Both the position numbers and the translations under genes were made by a program. From Photorhabdus cinerea (GTDB lineage: Bacteria; Pseudomonadota; Gammaproteobacteria; Enterobacterales; Enterobacteriaceae), in NCBI RefSeq assembly GCF_011189575.1, contig NZ_PUJW01000004.1, forward strand, positions 124,001 through 188,000: a DNA stretch of 64,000 nucleotides, read 5' to 3'. The notes beneath the pieces were generated by a model. It was not told where the DNA came from, did no database searches, and saw nothing but the letters and a program-made list of their open reading frames with translations. Shown piece after piece: positions 34,930 to 44,792 of this stretch (position 1 is the first letter of the stretch; each line of letters opens with the position of its first letter).

Positions 34930-35199
34930 TTTTATCATCCTATATTGTATGGTATTAAATTATTGATATTTAAATATCTTGTAGATGTTTCTGTATAATT
35001 AAACAGGAAAAGATATTTAATTTTAAAATAAGTCTTTTGTAATGCTATATTAATTCGTTTTTACATTATACCCTTCATCTTTCAAGTTGCTGCTTTGTTG
35101 GCTGCGTTCACTTACCCCAGTCACATAGTTATCTATGCTCCTGGGGATGCGTTCTCTTGCCGCCGCACTGCAACTTGAAATCTATTGGGTATAGATAAA
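34930..35199. other. pvc12-pvc13 intergenic region carrying an ERIC element
   Basis: This is 270 bases, compared with 142 bases between the same genes in cassette 2. The extra length is mostly a 127-bp ERIC element. The rest is AT-rich and contains the pvc13 ribosome-binding region. Confidence 0.7.
35067..35193. repeat. ERIC repeat (127 bp), copy 3
   Basis: TATACCCTTCATC to ATTGGGTATA, with the same ends and central palindrome as copy 1. It sits inside the PVC operon, just beyond the pvc12 stop. Confidence 0.93.
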
Positions 35200-38151
35200 T
35201 TAATTTCTATTTTTGCTATTATCCTTATTAATAATTGCATTGAGTTTAGCCATACCTCCGGTATAAGGCACATATAATAATTGATCACTTTTTATGACTG
35301 CTTCATTCCATTGATCTCCAGATTCACCAATGACCTCAATACGTTGCTGTTCGGTGGCAATTCGCATATTACCAATACCGGTTGCATCAGAAGGCAGGCG
35401 CCCTAAGGTTAAGGTTTCTAAAATATGGTATGCCTCGTCTCCTAAAGGTGCGTCATTGTTTTGCCAGCGTTTATAGGTGCTGGCAAAATCTTCAAAATGT
35501 TCCGGTGATAACCAGTGAATAATCATCGAAATATGCGCGGGGAATTCAGCTAATATTTCTGTTTTCACCCAAGACTCCAACTTATAAGGATCAACGTTGT
35601 CATTCTCAATTAACCGACGATTCACTATCACGCTAACCACAAATGAGAAGCGATCGGCCAAGGCATATTTTTCATTGGAGAAGTACCAGCGATAGCGCCA
35701 TGCTTCGGTCTCTTTTGGAAAGTTTTTATTCCGTGAGTCTTGGTTGCATTTAATTAATATCTTGCCTTGAATACGATCAAATTTAACCACCCGTGCTTTG
35801 AGTTCATATTCGGATTGCGGTTCAGGGAGAACTGTGCGAGCTGATATTTTTAGGGCTGGCCCAGAGGGGGTAATCACATATTTCAGGGTGATTTCGTCAC
35901 CTACTTCAATCATGGCCGGGAAGGGGCTTTGAGCACTGGAAGTAATCCAACGTTCATTTTCGCTAGCACGTTGATACTTTTCATCGGCATAAACCAATTG
36001 ATAATCCATATCTTCCAGCCACACCGGGCTATTTTGCCAGCGTAGATTACCATCATTAAATGCCAGTCTTATTCTGTCCAGATTGCGTTCCAAATCGCTA
36101 CTGTTGCGGGTACTAAGGGAAAATGTCTCTCCTGTCACCTCGGTGATCATTTGACCCCGCAATGTAAATTCTCTATCACCTTCAATAATGATCAGATTAA
36201 TTACCTGACCTTGTAATAACCGACCTGCAATACCTTGCTGTGTAATGATGAGTTGATGATTTTTAGAATCTGAATTCTCTTCAATTACCTTTAGATCGTC
36301 AGGTTTTTGTTTATCGTCGAATTTCGTGTCGGGTTTTATCGGCAAAAGTTGACGATGTTCAATTAAATAAAAAGGCAGGCCATCCAGATTAGGCACGTCA
36401 CTGAAACACTCTCCGCCCAAACCCAACCGGGCCGCAATTCGTTTTTGCAGTGCCGACACTTTATCAATCCGAATATTATTACGTTGATAGGTCAGTTCTG
36501 GTTGTTGAGCCAGATAACCTTGCTGTGTAGACAGAAAGTCTTTGAAACCCAGTAGTGAGTTCGATGTAAGTGGTCTGGCGGCCAGTTGAGCACCAAAATA
36601 GCCCAACAGATAATTCAGAATTGTCGCCTCTTTTATATAGTTTGACTTCTGAATATGGTTATCAATATAGATTTGTGAATCGCGGCTTAGTTTTTCGGTT
36701 AAATCAGGAATGACTTGTTGGTGAACACGATGGCTGACTGTACCCGTTTTAAAAGGCCATTGCACACCGTGTACTGTTTTTCCCCGTTGTTTAAAGGCCA
36801 GTAATTTCGGTAATAGAGCGAGTTCGGCACAGCCATTAGCCAGCATTTGTTCAAAAGGGAGCATAAATTGGTGTAATTGCACTTGCTGTGACGTAGGTTT
36901 GTTGGTCTGCAATCCATAGCAAGCCGGTAATTTATTGCTCACCGGATAGTAATCCAGAACTTTACGATATTTACCCCAATGCAGTAATTCAGGTTGTGTA
37001 TTAATCAGTGGTTCTGTAATAAGCTGTTTCTCTACATCTTGTTTGGAAACGCCAATTTTAACGCCCCCTTTGGCAATAATGGTAAGCGGGCTGTTTGCTG
37101 AGGTAATTAATGCCAGTGGATCGTTACCCCATAATCTGGGGTAATATCCTTGAGCGATTTTCCAAGACCAATTATCATCCGACAATGGCGTAATAGTTGT
37201 GTCGTGATCAGCTAATGCCAGCCGGGTGACACTCTGAATACCTTTAATAGCTAATAATCGGTTAATCAAATGACTTAGATTTAATATGGTAGCGCCGGTG
37301 TAATTTTTGGCTTGAGGTAAGGTCGGTATCCAACCGTGATGTAAATAAGGGCCGGAAAATATCTCTTCATGACAGTGACCCTGATCTTTCATGGCCTGAG
37401 TGGTATAACGTTCGGGTTTTGCCAGCACCATCTGTTCCGCCGTCATATAAACTTGGGCGAAGATATCAGCAAAATCGATGACGTTATCTTCAAGTTCAAT
37501 ATCAATCTGCAAGGGGAGATCGGCAGGTTGCAACCAGATAATTTTACTGATGAATTCTCCCAGATTACGGTTATCTTTTAGGAAAGTTTTCAGCCTCTCC
37601 TCAGCTAGTGTTTTATTAGTTTCAGTTTCCCGACTAGGGAGTAAATAGAGCCAGTAATTTCCTCTTAGTGTTAATTGGCTATCTGATCCAGAGTTTTTAA
37701 AGCTATATTCACGTTTTTCTTTGTTATACCAATATTCATAGCGTTCGTTTTCAGGTTCACGAATCAGTTGAACATCGTTAAAGAAAAAATAACCATTAAT
37801 GGTGTCATTACTATGTAGGTCTAATAAAGCCCGACGATAATCTTCCGCAGTGATAGGGCCACAAGTCAGCGTTTGTTGTGGGCCAAACTCTTGGGGGAAA
37901 ATACCGTCGCCTAGTGTCTGTTCCTCGGGCCTTGGAGTAAGCAGATCTCTCAGTGGCAATGTGTGGCGGTAAGCCAGATCGGAGGCACCATAACAACAGG
38001 CTTCTAATAAGGTGATACCGGGATCGTTTTCACTGGTATTGCTCCAGCATTGGCCGGATTGCTGCTCAATCACTGTTTTGGCCTGAGCAAGTAAGGCATC
38101 GAAGGTAATATCGTCTTTGACGATGGGAAACAGGGCATCCTGATGATTCAT
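35200..38151 (-). CDS. pvc12: Pvc12 baseplate protein, cassette 1
   Basis: The 983-residue protein is the large baseplate wedge component of PVC/Afp (gp6/baseplate-J-related). It opens MNHQDALFPIVKDDITFDAL, and has HGWIPTLPQ, SNLP-type beta segments and the closing LETLTLGRLPSDATGIGNM. It overlaps pvc11 by four bases (ATGA). Function is inferred from Afp12, where it forms part of the baseplate. It is 28 residues longer than the cassette 2 copy, with most changes in the middle. Confidence 0.92.
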   Translation of the reverse strand: MNHQDALFPIVKDDITFDALLAQAKTVIEQQSGQCWSNTSENDPGITLLEACCYGASDLAYRHTLPLRDLLTPRPEEQTLGDGIFPQEFGPQQTLTCGPITAEDYRRALLDLHSNDTINGYFFFNDVQLIREPENERYEYWYNKEKREYSFKNSGSDSQLTLRGNYWLYLLPSRETETNKTLAEERLKTFLKDNRNLGEFISKIIWLQPADLPLQIDIELEDNVIDFADIFAQVYMTAEQMVLAKPERYTTQAMKDQGHCHEEIFSGPYLHHGWIPTLPQAKNYTGATILNLSHLINRLLAIKGIQSVTRLALADHDTTITPLSDDNWSWKIAQGYYPRLWGNDPLALITSANSPLTIIAKGGVKIGVSKQDVEKQLITEPLINTQPELLHWGKYRKVLDYYPVSNKLPACYGLQTNKPTSQQVQLHQFMLPFEQMLANGCAELALLPKLLAFKQRGKTVHGVQWPFKTGTVSHRVHQQVIPDLTEKLSRDSQIYIDNHIQKSNYIKEATILNYLLGYFGAQLAARPLTSNSLLGFKDFLSTQQGYLAQQPELTYQRNNIRIDKVSALQKRIAARLGLGGECFSDVPNLDGLPFYLIEHRQLLPIKPDTKFDDKQKPDDLKVIEENSDSKNHQLIITQQGIAGRLLQGQVINLIIIEGDREFTLRGQMITEVTGETFSLSTRNSSDLERNLDRIRLAFNDGNLRWQNSPVWLEDMDYQLVYADEKYQRASENERWITSSAQSPFPAMIEVGDEITLKYVITPSGPALKISARTVLPEPQSEYELKARVVKFDRIQGKILIKCNQDSRNKNFPKETEAWRYRWYFSNEKYALADRFSFVVSVIVNRRLIENDNVDPYKLESWVKTEILAEFPAHISMIIHWLSPEHFEDFASTYKRWQNNDAPLGDEAYHILETLTLGRLPSDATGIGNMRIATEQQRIEVIGESGDQWNEAVIKSDQLLYVPYTGGMAKLNAIINKDNSKNRN

Positions 38152-40859
38152 TGGTTAACTCCTTGGTTTGAGGGACGCGGCTCTGGCCAGACTAAAATCA
38201 GCACTTCATTATCGGCGGCTTCGATACTTTTACCCACGGCACCGGTGACTCGGTTAGCGATGGTTATGCTTAAATCAGTGACGCGTTCCACCAGAGGAGA
38301 TTGCTGGATCGTAGCTAATAACTGGTAATAATCAATGCGATTACCGACTGTCACGCCGATAGCGGCATTTTCACCCCACGGCATATATTTGCGGCTTAAC
38401 TCCTGTTGTAGCTGATGATATCCGTAGTCGGGGTTAACGCCCGCAATAAAGGCCACTTGGTAGTTCACTTTAACGTCAATGTAAGTAGGATTGCTGATTT
38501 CAAGGGTTGCCCAAGGGCTGCTGAGTTGTTTGATCCATTCGACCATCTCTGCCAGCCGAGCGGGGTTTAATTTTGGACGCAGCGCATCATCGTTATCTTT
38601 GTAACGGCTGTCAGGGATCACAATCAGTTGCTGTTTTTCCGGTGCCGGGATTTTGGTTAATTCACTGGCAGAAGGGTATTTGACATCAAACAGGCTGATA
38701 AATTGCTCTTTTAATAAGGTGACAATGTTGCCCCAACTCAGCGCCCGGTTACGGTGAGATAACCGAGCCGGGAGCCGCGTCAGGAAGGCTTGTTCTGTTT
38801 CTTTCGGATGACCATCCCAAGAGGCCCAAGGTTGAGTGACGCCACTGATTGCAGGGGATGCATTGACCGGCTGTTTAATGCTGTCGGCGGCTAATTCGTT
38901 GATAAAGTGATCCTGTTCAACGGTTTCTCCATTGACTAATGTCGCCGTGGTAGCGTTATACAACAAGCCCTTAATACGTGGGTAATCTTGAGGATCGGTC
39001 TGATGAGTTATCTCGGCTTTCAGCCAGTAGCGTCCCGTCGGCATCAAAGCGGCCTGATTTGCAGCATCCTGTGGCAATAAAGTGCGCCAGATACCCCGGT
39101 CAAACAGGTTATAAGTTTGATCGTCAACTAATTTGTCTAATGTGCTCCAGCTATTGCTTTCGTTGAGATAAAACCAGGATAAAGCGAGCGCTTGAATCCC
39201 TTCTAATTGCCAATATAAAGATAGAGTTTGTCCCGGTAATACGCCCGTAAAGCCTAAATAGAATGCTTCATGGGTGAGTGTCGGCGCTTTTGCTGTTGCC
39301 TCGCCCCGGCCAAAAGGTGCCAGAGGATAGACGGAAAATTGTTTAGCTTTAGCGCTGAACTGTACCTGCAATGCACTGATTTGTGGGGTATAGGGTAATT
39401 TTTTACCTGTCGGATCTTGCCAATATTGGGTGTGCATAAAATCCTGTTCAGCCAGTTCTATGCGTACGGATGTCGGCCAGTCATTAGGGGATGGGCTGTC
39501 TGCAAGGGGATAATTCATTATTGGTAAGGTAAATTCTAGGCTTTGTCCTTGTGGTGCCTCTTTTCCATCGAATAATGCTTGTACCTTATTAAGTTTTTCT
39601 CTCTTTTGAGATGTGACTAAATAGCCTTGTACTTTGAATACACTATTATTGTCTGGTTTCGGATTGTATTTGTCATACCATGTTGAAAAACTGCTGGTCG
39701 GTAAGCCAACCCATTGAGGGGTAATCGTCAATGTTGCGTTTTCAGAGCCATACCATTCTGGGGCAACCAGATTAAAACCGGAGCTTAGCGACGGGGATTG
39801 ACCAAACGGGAAGCTGGTAGTATCCGTTTGTTCAGTACCACCATCAGAGGCATAGTGCACACTGCGGTTGCCGTTAATGCTGACTTCGATCCCTGTAATC
39901 TTAGGCAGAGTAGGGCCTTGAGTGGTGCCTAGCTTTAACACCGGTACATCAAACGCCATATTATCCAAGCCGTCAGGGGAACTGATGGGGTCATCATTAG
40001 TGGATAAGCAAAGTGTAAGATAATGGATATCATTAGCCTCAGCCTTATCTTTTTTTACTGATAGAGAAAGCCAGTGATCGCCCGAACTGATTTTAGCGGT
40101 GATGTGATCAGCATTACCTATCCACTCACTGGCTAATGTGGCTTTAATCGTGCGTTCTCCTGCCGACATGGCAAATGAGGGCGAAGTAATCAGATAGCCG
40201 GACAGAACCGGAACATCATTGGCTGTTGGGCTAAAAAGTCGAATACCGTTTTCAGGCAATGCAATGTTATCTGCAAGATTTAATGCTATTGCCGATAACC
40301 AACCATCATCCTTTTTCCGATACCAACGCAGATCGGTCAGCTGACCTTGGTTCGCGAGTAAATTTGTATCTGAGGCATAGTGTAATGGGTTGCCGGCGCC
40401 ATCTTGCCCGGCGTCAAACAGCGTGCCCTGAGCTATCAGCGATTCTGTATTGTCGGGGTTGAGGGTAATTCCTAGCGCAACCTTATCCGCTTGCGCTTTT
40501 TTAGGTTTCAGCCCCAATAATTCCCGGTAATAAAGATTGCGGTGCCGGGCCGGAAAAGTATTTAATAATCGATTAGTTGTTTCTAATAGCTTTAAAAAAG
40601 CCAAGATAAAAACTTGATGTGCCGGTAAAAGGCCATCCGCTTTATTTGCATTTTGGTAAATATCCGCCAATTGTTGCGGATTATTTGCTTGAATAAAGTA
40701 AAAACTATCCCAGAACTGTTTTTTCTCTTGATCGAAAGGGATTTCTTTAGCATAAGCTTTAAGCCAGTTTAAAATATCCAGCGTACTTCTTTCATCAAGT
40801 TTAAATGCAGCATCTGGCACAATAGCAGAGAGTTTATTGTCTAACTCAGCCTGTCCCAT
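38148..40859 (-). CDS. pvc11: Pvc11 baseplate J-like protein, cassette 1
   Basis: The 903-residue protein begins MGQAELDNKLSAIVPDAAFK. Its last 250 residues carry baseplate-J features: FLTRLPARLSHRNRALSWG, IVTLLKEQFISLFDVKYP, and YMPWGENAAIGVTVGNRI. In T4-like systems such proteins join the wedges to the central spike. It overlaps pvc12 at the stop (ATGA). It starts 85 bases after pvc10, the first break in the otherwise tightly packed pvc5-pvc12 block. Confidence 0.92.
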   Translation of the reverse strand: MGQAELDNKLSAIVPDAAFKLDERSTLDILNWLKAYAKEIPFDQEKKQFWDSFYFIQANNPQQLADIYQNANKADGLLPAHQVFILAFLKLLETTNRLLNTFPARHRNLYYRELLGLKPKKAQADKVALGITLNPDNTESLIAQGTLFDAGQDGAGNPLHYASDTNLLANQGQLTDLRWYRKKDDGWLSAIALNLADNIALPENGIRLFSPTANDVPVLSGYLITSPSFAMSAGERTIKATLASEWIGNADHITAKISSGDHWLSLSVKKDKAEANDIHYLTLCLSTNDDPISSPDGLDNMAFDVPVLKLGTTQGPTLPKITGIEVSINGNRSVHYASDGGTEQTDTTSFPFGQSPSLSSGFNLVAPEWYGSENATLTITPQWVGLPTSSFSTWYDKYNPKPDNNSVFKVQGYLVTSQKREKLNKVQALFDGKEAPQGQSLEFTLPIMNYPLADSPSPNDWPTSVRIELAEQDFMHTQYWQDPTGKKLPYTPQISALQVQFSAKAKQFSVYPLAPFGRGEATAKAPTLTHEAFYLGFTGVLPGQTLSLYWQLEGIQALALSWFYLNESNSWSTLDKLVDDQTYNLFDRGIWRTLLPQDAANQAALMPTGRYWLKAEITHQTDPQDYPRIKGLLYNATTATLVNGETVEQDHFINELAADSIKQPVNASPAISGVTQPWASWDGHPKETEQAFLTRLPARLSHRNRALSWGNIVTLLKEQFISLFDVKYPSASELTKIPAPEKQQLIVIPDSRYKDNDDALRPKLNPARLAEMVEWIKQLSSPWATLEISNPTYIDVKVNYQVAFIAGVNPDYGYHQLQQELSRKYMPWGENAAIGVTVGNRIDYYQLLATIQQSPLVERVTDLSITIANRVTGAVGKSIEAADNEVLILVWPEPRPSNQGVNQ

Positions 40860-40944
40860 ATTTTTATTACCTGTTGTTTGAATATATCCCTGATAGTTTT
40901 TCAGGAGAGTGTTGTTATTTAGAAATAAGGTTGAAGGAAATTAT

Positions 40945-41361
40945 TTACCCGGCACTAACGGCATATTGATTGGCAATAAAACGGCCTTTACCCATACTGG
41001 GTGCTGTCACATCCGGGCCACTTGACGGATTATTGGCGGGTTGTGACGGGGTAAAACGGGCGGTAAATTGTTGCCCGACGACAATTACCGTGGCAGGGCT
41101 GCGGCAAAAGTTTACCTGCTGGCTGGCATCCAATTGAGCAATGGTGACCATCCCCATGCCGGGCACCGGGTGGCTGGGGGTGATATATTGCGCTTGAAGT
41201 TGCACCTTTTTTTCATCACCCACCATGACGATCTTTTTGCCCTGAATTTGCGCGTGCCCGCTACCGCGGATGGTTGCTGGCCCAAGAATGGTGACTTGCC
41301 GGTTGCCAAATAACGGTTCGAACAGCAAAAAGTCGCCATCTACCACCAGTTGTTTGCTCAT
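40945..41361 (-). CDS. pvc10: Pvc10 PAAR-like spike tip, cassette 1
   Basis: The 138-residue protein is the PAAR-type spike-tip component, placed on the VgrG-like spike. It has repeated short strands (VTILGPATIRGSGHAQIQGK) and several His/Cys candidates for metal binding, including NFCRSPATVIVVG. The overlap with pvc9 (ATGA) indicates coupling. Sequence similarity to canonical PAAR repeats is weak by eye, so the assignment rests on the operon order. Confidence 0.8.
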   Translation of the reverse strand: MSKQLVVDGDFLLFEPLFGNRQVTILGPATIRGSGHAQIQGKKIVMVGDEKKVQLQAQYITPSHPVPGMGMVTIAQLDASQQVNFCRSPATVIVVGQQFTARFTPSQPANNPSSGPDVTAPSMGKGRFIANQYAVSAG

Positions 41362-41864
41362 AAACTCACCTGTACCCGGCCTTCATTAACCTCAAGGGCG
41401 CCTTCAATCTGCTGGCTGATTTCGCTGCCTCTCAAGGTGTAAGTGACCTGAATATACAGGGTATTGGGTATGTCGGTTCTCTGGTTCACCTGAATTTCGC
41501 TGATATCGGCACGGGGTTCATAACGTAATACCCGTTCTTCAATCCGGGTTTGAATTTCTGCCATCATTTCGTCACGAATATTGGCAAACAGATAATCATT
41601 CAGGCCGCAACCATAATTCTCACGCATAATCCGTTCGCCGGGTTCGGTGAGAAAAAGAATTTTCATATTTTGGCGGACGTTTTCGGCCCCTTCCGCCATG
41701 GTTACACCGGTGGGTATTTCAGGATGCGTACTATCTTTATACGTACTATCTTTATACGTACTATCTTTAATAGAAAATTGCGGCGGAAAGGCCCATCCCC
41801 GACCGTAAATATCGGCTAATACTTTGTCGGTTAATACTTTGTCGACTAATGCTTTGTTTGTCAT
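41358..41864 (-). CDS. pvc9: Pvc9 gp25-like baseplate protein, cassette 1
   Basis: The 168-residue protein is a gp25-like baseplate component that begins sheath assembly. The core motif is ENVRQNMKILFLTEPGERIM (about residues 61-80), followed by GCGLNDYLF. The first 45 residues are unusual: they contain repeated DKVL and a threefold YKDST-type repeat, encoded by a 15-base tandem repeat at 41727-41771. These repeats lie before the conserved domain. Confidence 0.9.
   Translation of the reverse strand: MTNKALVDKVLTDKVLADIYGRGWAFPPQFSIKDSTYKDSTYKDSTHPEIPTGVTMAEGAENVRQNMKILFLTEPGERIMRENYGCGLNDYLFANIRDEMMAEIQTRIEERVLRYEPRADISEIQVNQRTDIPNTLYIQVTYTLRGSEISQQIEGALEVNEGRVQVSL
41727..41771. repeat. 15-bp tandem repeat, three copies
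   Basis: The unit CGTACTATCTTTATA occurs three times in a row (the last copy imperfect), inside pvc9. It encodes (Y)KDST in the N-terminal linker. Being a multiple of three it can change copy number without breaking the frame. Confidence 0.85.
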
Positions 41865-41876
41865 CTCATTACCTTA

Positions 41877-43478
41877 TTATTGGGTTAGATTAATCTTCGC
41901 ACCTTTAATATCAACCCCAGATTTACCGGCGGCGGACAGAGATTTTTGGGCCTCTATTTTAATTTCCTGAGCATGGGTAATAAAATTCTTAGCAGAATTA
42001 AGCGTGATATCTTTATCTTGTTGTAAAGATAATTTATTTTTTCCGCTATTCAATGCGAGGGTTTTATCTTTATTATCGAAGATTAATGCCTGCTGATTTT
42101 CCCCTTGTTTAATCACTAAGGTTTTTACTGGATTTTTTTCACTCGGTTCTACTGGTGATTTATTTTTCGGGTTGTGCATCGAGCCTAATATCACCGGGAA
42201 GCGCGGATCACATTCAAAGAAGCCGATAATCACTTCATCCCCCGGTTCCGGGTAAAAGCAGAAACCACTTTCATGGCTGGCGTAAGGCTTACCTAAGCGG
42301 GCAAAAAGGATGCCATTGGTTAAGTTTAACGCCGGTATTTTGACCGGAATACGCCCCAGTGACTGGCTATCTCGCTGATATTTTTCCACGATCCCGACAT
42401 GCAGCTCTTTAACCGGTGGTACAACTTGCTCGGTTTCCGGTAATAGTCCCAGCGTTAGTCGGGTACGCCAGCCTTGCCGTTGAGTGATGGTATGACTGAC
42501 ACCGGTGATAATGGCCTGACCATCCATCCCCTGACCAAAGCCGCTTAATGCCAGAATATCGCCGGCTTGATAACGGTTATCGCCTTCAACCTCAAAACTA
42601 CCGGAGACGTTATGGCTTCGGCGGTTATTCAGGATACCTTGAGCAAGCTGTTTGGCCTGTTCATTGTCCAATGGATAGCTGAAAACCCATTGCCATGCTT
42701 GGTTGGTCAATGATGTCAGGCTATCTGTGGCGAGTTGATTGCGACCCAGTCCGCTGCTTTTTGCCTGATGGGCTTGAGACAGTTTTTGTTGGGCGATATC
42801 CCAGGATTGTACATTCACGGTTTTGGGGCTGCGTTGATTATCCCATTGTAGATTAGCTTCAAATAACACCGCATCCTGATGGTTAGCCCGCTGGTGGATG
42901 GTATGTACGGTTGACCGATTCAGTGATTCAGGAGCCATCAGCGTCACGCTATCGTTACCGGGCAGTAGCCAGGTGTGGGTTGCGAGCAGCCGACTTTTTA
43001 GAAAAGTCCAGTCATTACAGCGAAACTGCACCATTTGCTCATGCACCGTTTTAAGCTGAGGCGCTTGTTTTATCGTGACAGGGATACCCGCTTGGCTAAA
43101 CAGCTTCTTGATAATCGCCTCATCACTTTGTTTGTTGAACAGTTGTGAGTGGAAGTTGTGAGTTAATTTTTGCAGCGAATGTTTGGTGGTCAGAGTAATG
43201 ATGCTGTCCTGACCTTTAAGCCCTAGTGCTTGTCGAACGATGATCCCCTTAAACACCACAGTTTTTTCGATCTGCACGCTAAGTTCGTGATTCGGGCGGC
43301 AGCTTGCCAGTTCAGCTTGCGCCTTGGCATCAAAGATATGGCAGGCATCACCGGCGATCCCCAGAGTGATGTTAGCCGAAGGGATGCCATTGATATGATG
43401 GTTTACTGTTAAGCTGATAACCGTAAAGTGGTTGAGTGTTTTGCCGCCTATTTTGAGCGTTATCGCAGGTATCTTCAT
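41877..43478 (-). CDS. pvc8: Pvc8 VgrG-like spike protein, cassette 1
   Basis: The 533-residue protein is the spike (VgrG, gp27/gp5-like). It has KIPAITLKIGGKTLNHFTVI at the start and WTFLKSRLLATHTWLLPG in the first domain. GDEVIIGFFECDPRFPVILGS (about residues 405-425) begins the beta-prism stem, which continues with KDKTLALNSGKNKL repeats. It overlaps pvc7 (ATGA). The spike carries Pvc10 at its tip and pierces the target membrane. Confidence 0.93.
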   Translation of the reverse strand: MKIPAITLKIGGKTLNHFTVISLTVNHHINGIPSANITLGIAGDACHIFDAKAQAELASCRPNHELSVQIEKTVVFKGIIVRQALGLKGQDSIITLTTKHSLQKLTHNFHSQLFNKQSDEAIIKKLFSQAGIPVTIKQAPQLKTVHEQMVQFRCNDWTFLKSRLLATHTWLLPGNDSVTLMAPESLNRSTVHTIHQRANHQDAVLFEANLQWDNQRSPKTVNVQSWDIAQQKLSQAHQAKSSGLGRNQLATDSLTSLTNQAWQWVFSYPLDNEQAKQLAQGILNNRRSHNVSGSFEVEGDNRYQAGDILALSGFGQGMDGQAIITGVSHTITQRQGWRTRLTLGLLPETEQVVPPVKELHVGIVEKYQRDSQSLGRIPVKIPALNLTNGILFARLGKPYASHESGFCFYPEPGDEVIIGFFECDPRFPVILGSMHNPKNKSPVEPSEKNPVKTLVIKQGENQQALIFDNKDKTLALNSGKNKLSLQQDKDITLNSAKNFITHAQEIKIEAQKSLSAAGKSGVDIKGAKINLTQ

Positions 43479-44158
43479 GCATCCCCCTTGGCTTGCAGTG
43501 TTTGTCCGGGGGTGAAATCGTCAAGATTATCCAGTCCGTTTTGCCAGGCCAGCGAGAGATAATCGATCCCGCCCGTCAAGGATGCTCCGGCGCCTAATGC
43601 GATCAAGGGCAGGGAGAGCATATCCGTGACGTTAACCGCAGTAGCCGGGGGAGATTTTAACTGCTGCTCGGTGGCTTGGATAACAAAGCTTTCATCTGCT
43701 ACCAGAGATAAGGTAGCGCTGGCCCGCAACGGTGTGGCGTCCCGGTCAAACAGGGTGTAACTGATGCTAAGGCCGCTGGCACGACAAGCAAAATAGCCTT
43801 TGTTTTCCCAACGCATTTTGCCCCATTTAATTTTAAGAAAGTGGGGGACGTGAGTACTGGCATCCACGGCACACAGGGCTTTCAACGTCGCCAGTTGGGT
43901 TTCTACCGGGGTGTTGTTACCGGGCATGGTGGCATCAAATAGCAGGACTAATGACAGGCCAGCCGGTTGGGATAACACATAGCGGCTGCTTTGGTTGGCA
44001 CTGTTAACGCTTTCATCCTGCTGATAACGGGTTTGATAATCGAGCTGGATGGCATCGGGGTTATACATTGCCTGTAAACTGCCTACCGAGGTTTTCCCTT
44101 CACGATCCTTGAAGGCGGCAAGGGTGAGTTTGGACAGGCTGCGTTCAATTAAGCTCAT
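43475..44158 (-). CDS. pvc7: Pvc7 LysM/tube-baseplate adaptor, cassette 1
   Basis: The 227-residue protein corresponds to Afp7/Pvc7, which joins the tube to the spike and carries a LysM-like region at its end (LDDFTPGQTLQAKGDA). I chose ATG 44158, which has GGAGGTC five bases upstream and gives MSLIERSLSKLTLAAFKD. The longer frame from 44185 lies inside pvc6. It overlaps pvc6 and pvc8, so the block is translationally coupled. Confidence 0.88.
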   Translation of the reverse strand: MSLIERSLSKLTLAAFKDREGKTSVGSLQAMYNPDAIQLDYQTRYQQDESVNSANQSSRYVLSQPAGLSLVLLFDATMPGNNTPVETQLATLKALCAVDASTHVPHFLKIKWGKMRWENKGYFACRASGLSISYTLFDRDATPLRASATLSLVADESFVIQATEQQLKSPPATAVNVTDMLSLPLIALGAGASLTGGIDYLSLAWQNGLDNLDDFTPGQTLQAKGDA

Positions 44159-44324
44159 AATGACCTCCTGTTTCACGCAATGCATCTAACACGGCTTGTT
44201 TCACCTTTTCAATCAGGTGGGCATTGTCCAGCGCTTCCTGCGCCAGTGTTTGTGGCGCGACGGAGTGACTCGCTGAGTCGGTGACTTTGGCCTGAATAAT
44301 CAACTCCTTAATTTCAACAGTCAT
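44145..44324 (-). CDS. pvc6: Pvc6 small protein, cassette 1
   Basis: A 59-residue protein, MTVEIKELIIQAKVTDSA onward, rich in Ala, Val and Glu and mostly helical. It overlaps pvc5 at the start (ATGA) and pvc7 at the end by 14 bases. It corresponds in place and size to the small Pvc6/Afp6 of other cassettes. A function in the particle is not known to me. Confidence 0.85.
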   Translation of the reverse strand: MTVEIKELIIQAKVTDSASHSVAPQTLAQEALDNAHLIEKVKQAVLDALRETGGHYELN

Positions 44325-44779
44325 GCTTTCACTCCTAACCAGCGCATATCTTGATAACGTAACTCCAGCGCATTCACTAAAACCGTATTGCTATTGGCAT
44401 CAAGGTCGCCGATGGACCAGCGAACCGGCAGGGCGTTACTTAATGTCCAGCTTGCGACGGGAATTGAATGTTCATTCAGTAGCATGATGACCACATCGGC
44501 ATACACGGCTTTCTCGCCGCGCAGGACGCGATCAAACACCCAAGTCAACGGTGTCACGGTCATCACGCCGCGCTCCAGTACCAGACTGCCATGCTGGATC
44601 TTCTCGGCTAGCCAAACATTTCTGGCATTTTCTCCGCCTTGACTGTGTTGGGTGGTTTGCAGTTCACGGCTCAAACCCGATATCCGTTGGAAAGCAATGT
44701 CGAGTGGGCTGGGGATATTGTTAAACAGAAAACTGGCGATAAAACGGTGTGACACCGACGGGGTGTATAAATTGTTCAT
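44321..44779 (-). CDS. pvc5: Pvc5 inner tube protein, cassette 1
   Basis: The 152-residue protein belongs to the T4 gp19-like tube family. It contains FIASFLFNNIPSPLDIAFQR and VMTVTPLTWVFDRVLRGE. I chose ATG 44779 (AGGGGCAAAAT upstream) over the frame from 44821, which overlaps pvc4. Pvc5 probably forms the first ring of the tube on the baseplate, while Pvc1 forms the rest. It overlaps pvc6 by four bases. Confidence 0.9.
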   Translation of the reverse strand: MNNLYTPSVSHRFIASFLFNNIPSPLDIAFQRISGLSRELQTTQHSQGGENARNVWLAEKIQHGSLVLERGVMTVTPLTWVFDRVLRGEKAVYADVVIMLLNEHSIPVASWTLSNALPVRWSIGDLDANSNTVLVNALELRYQDMRWLGVKA

Positions 44780-44792
44780 ATTTTGCCCCTGT

